A stretch of 64,000 nucleotides of DNA from Leptospira interrogans (lineage in GTDB: Bacteria > Spirochaetota > Leptospiria > Leptospirales > Leptospiraceae): NCBI RefSeq assembly GCF_900156205.1, contig NZ_FTNA01000002.1:124001-188000 (forward strand), given 5' to 3'. Below the pieces are notes generated by a model, which saw only the letters and a program-made list of their open reading frames with translations, was not told the origin of the DNA and did not search any database. The translations under genes were made by a program, and so were the position numbers. This document shows positions 31,286 through 46,728 of this stretch, piece after piece; within the stretch, counting starts at the first letter, position 1, and each line of letters begins with the position of its first letter.

Positions 31286-33415
31286 ATGATTCAAAGAACT
31301 TTTATTAAAATAAGAATTATGCCTAAAATGATACGATTGATTTTATGGTTATTGAGTATATTCTTATATACAAATTTACTTTTTTCAGAAGAAGAAAAAA
31401 ATACAGAAATTCCTTCTTATAAAGAAATTAGAAATTCGTACCGGCCATCCGACGGAGTAATTTTAGATCATCACGGAAGAATTTTACAAACCATACGATG
31501 GAATGTTAGAGAAAGAAAACTTTCTTGGACGGAAGAAGGAGAAATTCCAGAAACTTTTCTACTCGCCTTATTTTTACAAGAAGACAAACGTTTTTTTGAA
31601 CATTCAGGAGTAGATCGGATTGCAATTTTAGGTTCTATTAAGGACCGACTTTTTGGAAATTCAAGACGGGGTGCAAGTACTCTTTCTATGCAACTCGCTG
31701 GAATTTTTTTAGGAACGAAACCGGGACAAAGAAACATTTTTGACAAATGGGAGCAAATGCGAACTGCTCAAAAAATAGAAAAAACCTGGACTAAAAATGA
31801 AATTCTTACCGCGTATTTGAACCTAACACAATTTAGAGGAGAACTGAGAGGGCTTAGAGCCGCGAGCCGTGGCCTCTTTCAAAAGGAACCTTCTACGTTA
31901 AGCGACACAGAGTCTATTCTATTAGTTGCAATGCTGCCCTATCCTGGAGCGAGTTATAAAGTACTAGCAAAACGAAGTTGTATTTTAGCAAAAAAAATCC
32001 AAAAAGAAGAACTCTGCGATTATTTTGAAAGTGTAGCAAAAAAAGCCACTTCCAAAATAAACAATTTACCTTCCACCGAAGGAATTGCATATCACGTCGC
32101 ACTGAAAATTTTCAGAGAAAATCCGGAAATTTTTTCTATAGACGGAAAAATTAAAACGACAATCGATTTTGATCTTCAATGGAAAATTACAGAAATTGCA
32201 AAAAATAATTTATACGGATTAAAAAAACAAAACGTCTCAGAAACTGGAATTTTAGTTTTAGATAATATATCTGGGGCCGTCTTAGCTTATATAGGAAATT
32301 TAGAAGATAGTAACTCCTTTTATGTGGACGCGATCCAGTCAAAACGACAAGCAGGTTCTACTTTAAAACCTTTTTTATATGGACTTGCGTTTGAAAAAGA
32401 AATATTAAAACCAAATTCTATTTTAGAAGACAGTCCTGCAGAATGGAATGCGGTTTCCGGAATTTATAAACCTTCAAATTATAGCGATACATATCATGGA
32501 AATGTACAGGCCAAATATGCTTTGGCATCCTCTTTGAATATACCAGCAATTCGAGTATTAGATCTTGTGAATGTTCCAGATTTTGTAGATAAATTAAAAG
32601 AACTAGGCTTAAATGGTCTAAAGAGAGCTGATTTTTACGGATCTTCTCTGGCTTTAGGGACCGCAGATGTTACTCTTTTTGAATTAACGAATGCCTATAG
32701 AACTCTTGCAAATGGGGGAATCAGTTCAAAACCAACCTTTTTTCCATTCGAAGCCAAACGTACAGTTCAAGAAAATTTTAAAGAAGGAAATTTTTGGAAT
32801 CGGGTTTATACTAAAAAATCTGCAGACACGTTAAGCGAAATTTTATCTGATCGAGAATACCGCTCCTTATCTTTTGGATTAAACAACTATCTTAGTACAA
32901 GATTTTTTACTGCGGTTAAAACTGGAACTTCTCAAGATATGAGAGACAATTGGTGTATAGGGTATTCTAAAAAGTATACAGTAGGGGTTTGGGTAGGAAA
33001 CATGAACGGCAAACCGATGTGGGACGTAAGTGGAGTTACCGGGGCCGCCCCAATTTGGAATACAGTCATCAATCTACTTCAAGAAAGAGAAGAACAGTCA
33101 AACAATCTAACTTTAAAGAATTCTTATATTCCTCCAGCTCGTCAACTTACAGAATTGTCAAAGATTCCTAAAATTTTAATTCCTGGAAACGAAACCATTT
33201 ATGCTCTCGATCCGGATATACCAGAAGGAAGACAGAAATTACATTTTTATGCTTCTCAATTTGATTCTGGATTTAAATGGATTTTAGACGGAAAGTCAAT
33301 TCAAGAAGCAAAAGAAAAAGAAGTATTTTGGAAACCGGAAAAAGGATTTCACATACTTTCTTTACAAGATCAAAACGGAAAAATCATAGACAGTGTCGTT
33401 TTTGAAGTGAGATAG
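31286..33415 (+). CDS. pbpC: Penicillin-binding protein 1C
   Basis: Bifunctional peptidoglycan synthase: an N-terminal GT51 glycosyltransferase (EDKRFFEHSGVD, GASTLSMQLA) and a transpeptidase with the serine motif STLKPF (Ser358, Lys361), SLN near 418 and KTGTSQ (Lys545). The C-terminal part after about 610 resembles the PBP1C tail (BiPBP_C-like). The start is uncertain: ATG at 31319 (MPKMIRLILWLL) gives a neater signal anchor than 31286. The product would be anchored in the inner membrane. Its position after alpha-2-macroglobulin matches the conserved pbpC-yfhM partnership; the 163-bp gap contains a dispersed repeat. Confidence 0.95.
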   Translation: MIQRTFIKIRIMPKMIRLILWLLSIFLYTNLLFSEEEKNTEIPSYKEIRNSYRPSDGVILDHHGRILQTIRWNVRERKLSWTEEGEIPETFLLALFLQEDKRFFEHSGVDRIAILGSIKDRLFGNSRRGASTLSMQLAGIFLGTKPGQRNIFDKWEQMRTAQKIEKTWTKNEILTAYLNLTQFRGELRGLRAASRGLFQKEPSTLSDTESILLVAMLPYPGASYKVLAKRSCILAKKIQKEELCDYFESVAKKATSKINNLPSTEGIAYHVALKIFRENPEIFSIDGKIKTTIDFDLQWKITEIAKNNLYGLKKQNVSETGILVLDNISGAVLAYIGNLEDSNSFYVDAIQSKRQAGSTLKPFLYGLAFEKEILKPNSILEDSPAEWNAVSGIYKPSNYSDTYHGNVQAKYALASSLNIPAIRVLDLVNVPDFVDKLKELGLNGLKRADFYGSSLALGTADVTLFELTNAYRTLANGGISSKPTFFPFEAKRTVQENFKEGNFWNRVYTKKSADTLSEILSDREYRSLSFGLNNYLSTRFFTAVKTGTSQDMRDNWCIGYSKKYTVGVWVGNMNGKPMWDVSGVTGAAPIWNTVINLLQEREEQSNNLTLKNSYIPPARQLTELSKIPKILIPGNETIYALDPDIPEGRQKLHFYASQFDSGFKWILDGKSIQEAKEKEVFWKPEKGFHILSLQDQNGKIIDSVVFEVR

Positions 33416-33467
33416 TTTTTATCTTGCAGCAAACCAGCTTCCGGTTAAAATCAATATTGGAATTCTT

Positions 33468-34265
<798 letters not shown>

Positions 34266-34266
34266 A

Positions 34267-35454
<1,188 letters not shown>

Positions 35455-35825
35455 AATTAAAAAAGTTATATATTCTAATATATCAAATGTAGAATTTAAT
35501 TAGAAGATAATCTTTTTAGATTTTATAAAAACTCCTGTAGCTGTAGCTTACTACTTGCACGCATAAAAATAGTGACAAGCTATTAACGGTAGAATTTGCG
35601 AAAAAAATAGCTGCATTTAAAAAATGCCGTAAATTCGGGATTTGCAGCATTTTAGAGGAAAGCCAAAATACAAAACATTTAAATTTTTGAAACAATCTAA
35701 CCTTATTCTATTTATGCATCCGAGTAGTAATATCAATAATTAAAGTTCCAGATATTTTGCGCCGAAACAGAGCTTTGCGATAAAAATTTTATATTCAATA
35801 GGATAGAATCACTAAAAACTATAAA
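35455..35825. other. Intergenic region downstream of the VWA gene
   Basis: About 370 bp between the VWA gene stop and the decayed 3' end of panE. AT-rich with stops in all frames; a TGTAGCTGTAGCTTACTAC stretch at 35536 may be a diverged relative of the TGTAGGAACTACTAC motif. No gene or clear terminator seen. Confidence 0.6.
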
Positions 35826-36738
35826 TTAGCTTTCGTATAAATTCAAAAGAGAGTTGATAGTTTGAATATGCGGAATTTCTAAATTATTTTTTTCAGCAAT
35901 CCGAATTGTATTTCCAAGAATTGCTTCAATTTCCATAGGCCTACGCTTCAAAATCTAAAAGCATACTAGTTTTATAAGGTTTCATCGTTTTTGTCATCTG
36001 TAAAAAAATATCTATCTGAGTTGAAGGAACTTCCGCTCCGTCTAATTTAGAAAGGGTCTGTACCTCTTTCATAATTTCAATTACGAGTTTACAACTATGT
36101 GGGTTTTCTAAAATTTCTAAAGTATTTTTACCGCCACAAAGAACACTGATAGGATTGAAGGGCGCGTTCCACATCAGTTTTTTCCAACAAGCTTGACGGA
36201 TTGTATTTGTATTTTGTGTGGGAACTCCCACGCTATTAAAAAGATTTACTAATTGATCACAGATAAAAGAAGGATTTCTGTTCCAAGATCCAATCGTCAA
36301 TTCTCCATAATCTAAATGAAGAATTTTTCCAGCATCAAGCCGATTGGCACATACAAAAGCAAGTCCGCTTAAAATTTCATTTTCGGGATAAAGAATAGAA
36401 ACCGGTTCTTCGATACCAATTCCATTTTGTAAAAGTAAAATTGGTAGATTCGGAGGGATTTTTTCCCCTAGAATTTTTTTCAGGTTAATATCAGGAAGAC
36501 ATTTTAAACAATTTAAAATCAGATCGTATTCTTTTAAGTTTTTGGGAATACTTTCAAAAATCTTTTCTACCTTATAATGAAAATTTCCCCAAGGAACGCT
36601 TTCAATTTGAAAGCCATTTCTTTTTAATTCGTAAGAATTTTTTCGAACCCAAAAATCAACCTTACAACCCGCTTGTACAAGTTTACCGGCGTATAGACCG
36701 GCGATAGCACCGGAACCTAAAACTAAAATTCGAAACAA
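35826..36738 (-). pseudogene. panE: Ketopantoate reductase, frameshifted near 3' end
   Basis: PanE/ApbA-family NADPH-dependent 2-dehydropantoate 2-reductase (pantothenate and CoA synthesis). The intact frame (36738 to 35941) gives 265 residues with the dinucleotide loop LGSGAIAGLYAG and the catalytic-lysine segment CWKKLMWNAPFNPIS. It ends at LLDFEA followed by TAG. In another frame the expected tail continues at once: RPMEIEAILGNTIRIAEKNN, then LEIPHIQTINSLLNLYES and a stop at 35826. Restoring it needs one base removed or two added around 35944-35950. The lost tail includes the family's conserved acidic residue (the E in R-x-x-E-I). Either a real mutation or a sequencing error; the gene start and everything before the shift look normal. 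Confidence 0.85.
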
Positions 36739-36739
36739 A

Positions 36740-36937
36740 TCATCCCGCCTGTGAAAATTTTCTTTCTATCTTTTTTAAAATTTCAGTAATAGCTTGCACG
36801 TAACCGTCGTAAACTCCACGGTCATAGTCATTCAAAGAACGATAGTTTAAACCTTGTACTTCTTTTAAATATTTTCTCAATTCTTCGTCCACGTAATTTT
36901 TACGAATATATAGAGTTTCGAATACTTTTGGATGCAT
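36740..36937 (-). CDS. Small conserved-looking protein, 65 residues
   Basis: Unrecognised soluble, charged, helical protein (MHPKVFETLYIRKNYVDEEL...). AGAGGT lies about 6 bp before the ATG, and panE starts 1 bp after its stop, so the two are co-transcribed. No motif suggests a function. The good ribosome site and tight spacing favour a real gene. Confidence 0.65.
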   Translation of the reverse strand: MHPKVFETLYIRKNYVDEELRKYLKEVQGLNYRSLNDYDRGVYDGYVQAITEILKKIERKFSQAG

Positions 36938-36986
36938 CGTTTACCTCTTTTTTAGAATATAATAAAATCAGAAAATTCAAAAAACT

Positions 36987-37743
36987 TCAATGCAAAATCA
37001 TTTTTCTAAAATGTTTAGATTTAAGCCAAAAGTTTGCTTGTCTATAATGCAAAAACTTTTTTTCTAATTCTTTGAATTCTTTTCCATGGATAATGTTTCT
37101 GCCTTTTTTTCTGACAACCGGAAAGTAAACGTGTAGTAATTCATGAAATACTATGTATTCTAAAACGAAATCCGGAACAGATTGGGCGGATAAAATGGGA
37201 TTGATTACGATCATATTATGTGTTGGATCGTAGTGTCCAAGTCTTGTGGTAGATCTATATTTTCCCCAAAAAATTTCCAAATTAGAAAGATCTATCTTCC
37301 AATAAGAATCATTGAGTTTTTCTAAAATGTCTCTCAGTTTTTTGTTCTGAGAAGAAGACAGTTGAACTCGTTTCCGATTTCTATCCGAGCTTATTTTTTG
37401 ATCAGTATAATTTTCGTAAAACTTCCGGATTGTCTCTTCCAATTGATCCGGAATAGGATATTTTAATAATTTAAATAAAAGTAAATCGATAACCGCTTCT
37501 AAATTTTCCAGTTCAGAACTTAAATAAGAAGAATGAATTTTAAATTCTAATTTTTCGGAAGAAACTCGAATCGAACTTCCTAAATTAGAGTAAGGATAAA
37601 ATTTAATTTCAAATTTTTTTCCTTTCAAAAACTTTCCGTTTGGAAGTTTACAAAATTCAAATATTCTTTTTTCTAAAATGTCTAAAACAAAAGTGGGTTC
37701 GATTTTTTCGGTTCGATTTTGAAACTTAGAAAACATAAAGTTT

Positions 37744-37754
<11 letters not shown>
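36987..37754 (-). CDS. SprT-like zinc metalloprotease domain protein
   Basis: Protein of 255 residues. The C-terminal half has the SprT-like pattern: NMIVINP, then FHELLHVYFP (His204, Glu205, His208) and a third ligand in HGKEF (His223). The N-terminal 130 residues are not recognised. SprT-like domains in other organisms act on DNA-protein crosslinks or as general proteases; here the gene overlaps the uvrD stop by 11 bp, which is suggestive but weak evidence for a repair link. No signal peptide, so cytoplasmic. Confidence 0.8.
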
Positions 37755-40225
<2,471 letters not shown>

Positions 40226-40296
40226 ATGGGGATAAAGTCAAAATTCTGGTAGGAATCTGAATCGTTTCAGAGTAAATTGAGTGCAGTTTAACTCAA

Positions 40297-40650
40297 TCAG
40301 AATTTTATTTTAGAATCGTAATGAAAGTAGAATTTATCTTGTTCTCGTTCTTTAAGAAATGTTTCAATTCGATTAGATAAAAAAAACCAAGAATCCTGAG
40401 CAAAGATTTCCCGAAATCGATTGGAAAACGAAAGACAATCGTTTTCTGCAAGTTTTGAATCTCCCGTATGATCTAAAAGTAAATTATAAGAAATAATTAA
40501 GACGTTTTTTTCTAAACTGTTAGCCAAAGAAGTTTCTAAAACTTTACGAGGTTCTTGAATTAGAATCTTTTTTTTAAATCCATTTTTTGTTACAAATAAA
40601 AAGGGCTTCTCCAGCTTTGAGGAAATAATGTCGCCTGAATATATCTTCAT
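40297..40650 (-). CDS. Unknown protein, 117 residues
   Basis: Unrecognised, probably cytoplasmic protein (MKIYSGDIISSKLEKPFLF...). The ribosome site is strong (GGGGAGGA) but sits only about 4 nt before the ATG. The first residues resemble a short beta-rich domain; the rest is helical and charged. A 7-bp inverted repeat (ATTGAGT/ACTCAAT, 40276-40297) directly follows the coding region and could act as a weak terminator before slyD. A coding-looking open frame on the opposite strand begins within its start region. Confidence 0.65.
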   Translation of the reverse strand: MKIYSGDIISSKLEKPFLFVTKNGFKKKILIQEPRKVLETSLANSLEKNVLIISYNLLLDHTGDSKLAENDCLSFSNRFREIFAQDSWFFLSNRIETFLKEREQDKFYFHYDSKIKF

Positions 40651-40872
40651 ACATCCTCCCCTAAAAAGACTAAAAATTCCGGGACGGAATCCGAACCATC
40701 ATCTATCGATTTTGATTCGGACCCTATCCCAGCAAACGAGCTAGCATTTGAAAGATATTCCGGAAAAACAAGGGTACTTGAGGAGAATGCTGTCCCGGAA
40801 TCATTCCTGCAAAGAGCCCGGTTCTTCGCTAAAGAATGGATTGAATATAATTATTACATAGTTTTGAAATAA
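40639..40872 (+). other. Start-less open frame with coding character (possible gene remnant)
   Basis: An open frame of 77 codons with no ATG, GTG or TTG at its beginning, ending at TAA 40870. The translation looks protein-like: SSIDFDSDPIPANELAFERY, then TRVLEENAVPESFLQRARFF and AKEWIEYNYYIVLK. The opposite strand is also open here but Ser-rich and start-less. A 10-bp perfect inverted repeat (ATTCCGGGAC at 40676, GTCCCGGAAT at 40792) lies inside. It may be the 3' end of a decayed gene. Not matched to a family. Confidence 0.35.
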
Positions 40873-40908
40873 ATTCAACAATATTTTTACATAAAATTGT
40901 ATTAATTT

Positions 40909-43278
<2,370 letters not shown>

Positions 43279-43406
43279 GGAATTCTCCTCCTGTTTCTTA
43301 TACGGTTCTTAGTACCGTTTGAAGGAGCACTTGAATTTGAAAAATTTTGAAATTGATTTTAAAAAAGTGAATTAGGCTTGTCTAAATCCTAAACACCGAC
43401 CTGCAG

Positions 43407-43470
43407 AGCGACCATAGAAGCGAGACACTTTAGTTTTTCGAACAACCCTTATAAAGTGAGATTGAATTTC
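43407..43470 (+). repeat. Two-unit 34-36-bp repeat, locus 1
   Basis: AGCGACCATAGAAGCGAGAC followed by a TTTAGTTTTTCG junction and a second, degenerate unit (AACAACCCTTATAAAGTGAGA). Spacing between units is 34 bp. Related loci are at 47414, 50643 and 55684. Confidence 0.5.
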
Positions 43471-43475
43471 ACAAA

Positions 43476-43625
43476 AATGTAGGAACTACTACGAAAATTT
43501 AATAGTATAGATCTGCTCGAAATTTCGCAAATTGCCAATGCGACTTAGTTTGTAGGAACTACTGCATTTGATTCAAAATTTCTAAAGAAATGATCGTGAA
43601 TTCTTTGAGGTTTGAGAAAAGTTCT
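43476..43625 (+). repeat. ~150-bp dispersed repeat, copy 1
   Basis: Bounded by ATGTAGGAACTACTACGAAA at the left, with a second TGTAGGAACTACTGCATTT internally. It aligns throughout with 56737-56890 (shared blocks CTACGAAAATTTAA, AAATTGCCAA, TTTGTAGGAACTA, TTTCTAAAGAA), at roughly 70-75 per cent identity by eye. Confidence 0.65.
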
Positions 43626-43868
43626 TAATGCAAGTTTGAACCAAAAATCTCAGACTTAGAATGAACTATTTAAAATCTCTAATTTATCAAAAATCTATTG
43701 AGCGAAACAATTGAAGAAATTTTTTATTCATAACTATATAATAGAACACGAATATTTTGTGCTCAGATAAGTAAATTAATAGTATCATTTTTATAAAGAT
43801 AAAGCAATAGGGCAAAATGAGTTTTGGAACTCAGCCGTAAGTTTAAAAAATTTTTATGTTTTTTAGTA

Positions 43869-43906
43869 AAACCCAAAAACATAGTAGTTACTACATTTTT
43901 GGGTTT
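43869..43906 (-). terminator. Inverted repeat, possible terminator of the dienoyl-CoA reductase gene
   Basis: Perfect 11-bp arms AAACCCAAAAA / TTTTTGGGTTT around a 16-nt loop holding TAGTAGTTACTAC, itself palindromic. It lies 282 bp past the stop at 44188 on the minus strand. The lack of a U-run makes terminator function uncertain; it also belongs to the TAGTTACTACATTTT motif family. Confidence 0.35.
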
Positions 43907-44187
43907 CGAGACAACTTTTTAAGAAAAACTTAAATTTCTTCACGAACTCTCATTTTAAGTATTTCTATAAAATACGAATAGAATAAAGTATTCAATTTTA
44001 GCTTCTCCATGTTTTTTTTGCAATCGTTAGTCTATTAAAAATTCATATTACGCTCGATTTTCGAAAATAGGAAAATTAATACTTTCTTATATTCTCAACT
44101 TACTTATCTGCAATAGTTTACTCATTTTTACAAATACTGTTTTTAAACTTAATTTATTTTTGATGTAAACTTTAACCCAAAAATCAT

Positions 44188-46197
44188 TCAATTGACTCCG
44201 ATCTCAATTGCAGCTTCAAATCCTTCTAACATAGCACGTTTTGCATCAATTCCAGAAGCATCCTTGGCGCCTCCGATCAAATACGATGGAATTTCCGGAA
44301 CTTTAGACTTAAATTCTTCGTAAAGAGAAACTTCGCTCAGTTGTCCCGCACAAAGAATAATAGAATCGCATTCAATCGTTTGTGCGCCGTCTTTTTTAGT
44401 TTCTATCACAAGCCCTTGATCTGTAACTTCTTTATAACTTAAAGAAGTATAAAATCCTACTTCCTTTGATTCTAATTCTTGAAGTAAAGCCCAAGCGGTA
44501 GTCGCTCCCAATCCGGAACCAATTTTTCCGGATCTTCGAAAGATTGAAACTTTGCGGTTCGGTTTTTCTTTTTGAATTTGTGCGTTTGTATAAGACGTTA
44601 CATTGTAACGATGAAAATAGGAATCGATAGTAGAAGAATCTTCTTCTGTAAGTTTATGAGCCACGTCACAACCAATTCCTCCACCTCCGATAACCACCAC
44701 TTTGTTTCCTGGTTGAAATTTTCCGGAAAGATAATCTGCATAAGAAGCTGTTTTCTTTTTTTCTATTCCGGGTAACGTAAATTCCCTAGGTTTTACTCCG
44801 GTCGCAAAAATTACCGCGTCTGGTTTTAACGCGAGAATGCTGTCTAACGTTGCTTGATAGCCAAAGTGAATTTCTACTCCTAGATTTTTGAGTTCATTTT
44901 TGAAATAACGTATCGTTTCTAAAAATTCAGATTTTCCTGGAATCTGAGCGGCCAGATTGAGTTGTCCTCCAATTTTATCTGTGGCTTCTAATACGGTTAC
45001 TTTGTGACCTCGAATTGCACTGATTCTTGCAGACTCAAGTCCTCCCGGTCCAGAACCTACTACAACCACGTGTTTTTTATCCGCTTTTTTTAACTTACTA
45101 AGTTCTAATTCTCTATTTGCGGAAGGATTAACTAAACAAGAAACCATCTGCTCTTTGAACGTATGATCCAGACAAGCTTGGTTACAAGCAATACAAGTAT
45201 TGATTCTTTCTTCCTGATTAGCTTTGATTTTATTTAGAATATCAGGATCTGCTAAAAAAGGTCTGGCCATACTCAAAATATCCGCTTCTTGATCTTTGAG
45301 TATCCTAGACATGGTTTCTGGCATGTTGACTCTATTCGATGCGATGATTGGAATATCCTTGACTTTTGCTTTGATTTTTCCGGAAATTTTTGCCCAAGCA
45401 CCTCTAGGAACGAGCATAGAAATTGTAGGAATTCTGGATTCATGCCAACCAATTCCTATGTTAAGAGCATCCGCTCCCGCTTCTTTTAATTTTTCTGCAA
45501 GAAGTATCACTTCTTCAAAAGTTGGATTCCCTGGAATCAAATCGATTCCAGACATACGATAAACTACTGGAAAATCTTTTCCTACCTTCTTGCGTATGTT
45601 CTTCATCACTTCGATTGCAAAGTTCATTCTTTTTTCGGAACTTCCGCCAAAAAAATCTTCTCTATGGTTGGTTACTGGAGAAAAAAATTGATTTACTAAA
45701 TAACCTTCACTTCCCATTACTTCTACTGCACCAAAACCTACTTCTTTTGCTTTGAGCGCAGAATCTCCAAAATCTTCTACGGTTTTCCAAGCTTCTTCTT
45801 CGGAAAGAGCCTTTGGAACATAACGGTTGATAGGTGCCCTCAATGCAGAAGGTGCTACGAGCTCTCTATGATAAGCGTATCTTCCAGCGTGAAATAACTG
45901 TGCGCAAAAAATACCTTTGGACTTGAGAGAATTAGCGACAACAGATAACTCTTTACAGTCTTCTTCTCTTTGAAAATTAAAAAAGATATTGGATCCTCTT
46001 CCTTCGTGGTTGACTGCGATTCCGCCCGTAGTAATAAAACTTGCGCCCCCGTCAAAACGTCTACCGTAGAATGCGATCATTCTATCTGCGGTCATAGGCA
46101 TCCCTTCTAATCCTAAATGCATTGATCCCATTATGACTCTGTTCGGAAGAACAATGGAACCAATTTGAATTGGTTGGAAAATTTCGGAATATTTCAT
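44188..46197 (-). CDS. fadH: 2,4-dienoyl-CoA reductase (NADPH, FadH type)
   Basis: Iron-sulfur flavoenzyme of 669 residues that reduces 2,4-dienoyl-CoA during beta-oxidation of unsaturated fatty acids. Domains: an old-yellow-enzyme FMN barrel (1-330, starting SEIFQPIQIGSIVLPNRV), a 4Fe-4S cluster site CIACNQACLD with a later Cys in VSCLVNPSA (about 335-358), then FAD and NADPH Rossmann parts (VVVGSGPGGLESAR, VVIGGGGIGCDVAHKL). It complements the acyl-CoA synthetase at 15174 in fatty-acid catabolism. Related trimethylamine dehydrogenase-like enzymes are the main alternative. Confidence 0.9.
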   Translation of the reverse strand: MKYSEIFQPIQIGSIVLPNRVIMGSMHLGLEGMPMTADRMIAFYGRRFDGGASFITTGGIAVNHEGRGSNIFFNFQREEDCKELSVVANSLKSKGIFCAQLFHAGRYAYHRELVAPSALRAPINRYVPKALSEEEAWKTVEDFGDSALKAKEVGFGAVEVMGSEGYLVNQFFSPVTNHREDFFGGSSEKRMNFAIEVMKNIRKKVGKDFPVVYRMSGIDLIPGNPTFEEVILLAEKLKEAGADALNIGIGWHESRIPTISMLVPRGAWAKISGKIKAKVKDIPIIASNRVNMPETMSRILKDQEADILSMARPFLADPDILNKIKANQEERINTCIACNQACLDHTFKEQMVSCLVNPSANRELELSKLKKADKKHVVVVGSGPGGLESARISAIRGHKVTVLEATDKIGGQLNLAAQIPGKSEFLETIRYFKNELKNLGVEIHFGYQATLDSILALKPDAVIFATGVKPREFTLPGIEKKKTASYADYLSGKFQPGNKVVVIGGGGIGCDVAHKLTEEDSSTIDSYFHRYNVTSYTNAQIQKEKPNRKVSIFRRSGKIGSGLGATTAWALLQELESKEVGFYTSLSYKEVTDQGLVIETKKDGAQTIECDSIILCAGQLSEVSLYEEFKSKVPEIPSYLIGGAKDASGIDAKRAMLEGFEAAIEIGVN

Positions 46198-46280
46198 AAC
46201 AAACCTTTTTTATAGTGAATCTTTTCCTCATGTTGAAAACAGATTGGTAAACCGGCAAGAGAATTATTGGGATGGATATT

Positions 46281-46309
46281 CTTTCAAAATGTGGGAACTA
46301 TTACAAATC
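46281..46309 (+). repeat. Solitary copy of the 46-bp array core
   Basis: 29 consecutive bases (from CTTTCAAAATGTGGGAACTA to ACAAATC) are identical to the junction core of the tandem units at 62959-63259. The DNA on both sides is unrelated to the array, so this is a single dispersed copy. Confidence 0.8.
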
Positions 46310-46664
46310 TGGAAAATGAACAACGTATTATTTCCTTAAATTCCGAGTAAGTATATTTGGAAAAATTTCTACATCTTCGCAAATACCATAGTGTTCTAAC
46401 TTTCAGAACAAACTCATAGTATTATTTTTATATGTCTTTGCAGTAAATAAATTCTATTGTATAGTTCTTGAAAAATCCTTTTCTTTAAATTTTACAAAAA
46501 TCCTTAAATTTATTTTCTTGAATCCTTATTCCTTAAATAGAATTAAAAATAATACTTAAGTAATTTATGATAAACTATTTTTATTAAATTACTTTCAATG
46601 ATTTTAAAATGTATTAAAATTTTATAAATACAAATAAATTCAATATCAATTTTTTATATAAAAA

Positions 46665-46707
46665 TTTATCTATATTTAGAATATTATTTATTTTAAATAT
46701 AGATAAA
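46665..46707 (+). promoter_or_regulatory. 14-bp inverted repeat before the amidase gene
   Basis: Perfect arms TTTATCTATATTTA and TAAATATAGATAAA with a 15-nt loop. The right arm ends about 5 bp before the TAGGA ribosome site of the gene at 46729, so it could be an operator or a leader hairpin affecting translation. Confidence 0.45.
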
Positions 46708-46728
46708 ATTTAAATAGGAAAATGCCTA

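Larger units (their letters stand above)
43279..44187. other. 0.9-kb intergenic repeat region
   Basis: No gene supported. It holds the two-unit 34-bp repeat (43407-43470), a ~150-bp dispersed repeat (43476-43625) that matches 56737-56890, and an 11-bp perfect inverted repeat (43869-43906). The order of repeats is similar to that in the 55.5-57.1 kb region. Confidence 0.7.
46198..46728. other. AT-rich intergenic region upstream of the amidase
   Basis: 530 bp with no gene. It contains one 29-nt copy of the tandem-array core (46281-46309) and, in the last 200 bp, extremely AT-rich DNA with a 14-bp perfect inverted repeat (46665-46707) just before the amidase ribosome site. Confidence 0.65.
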
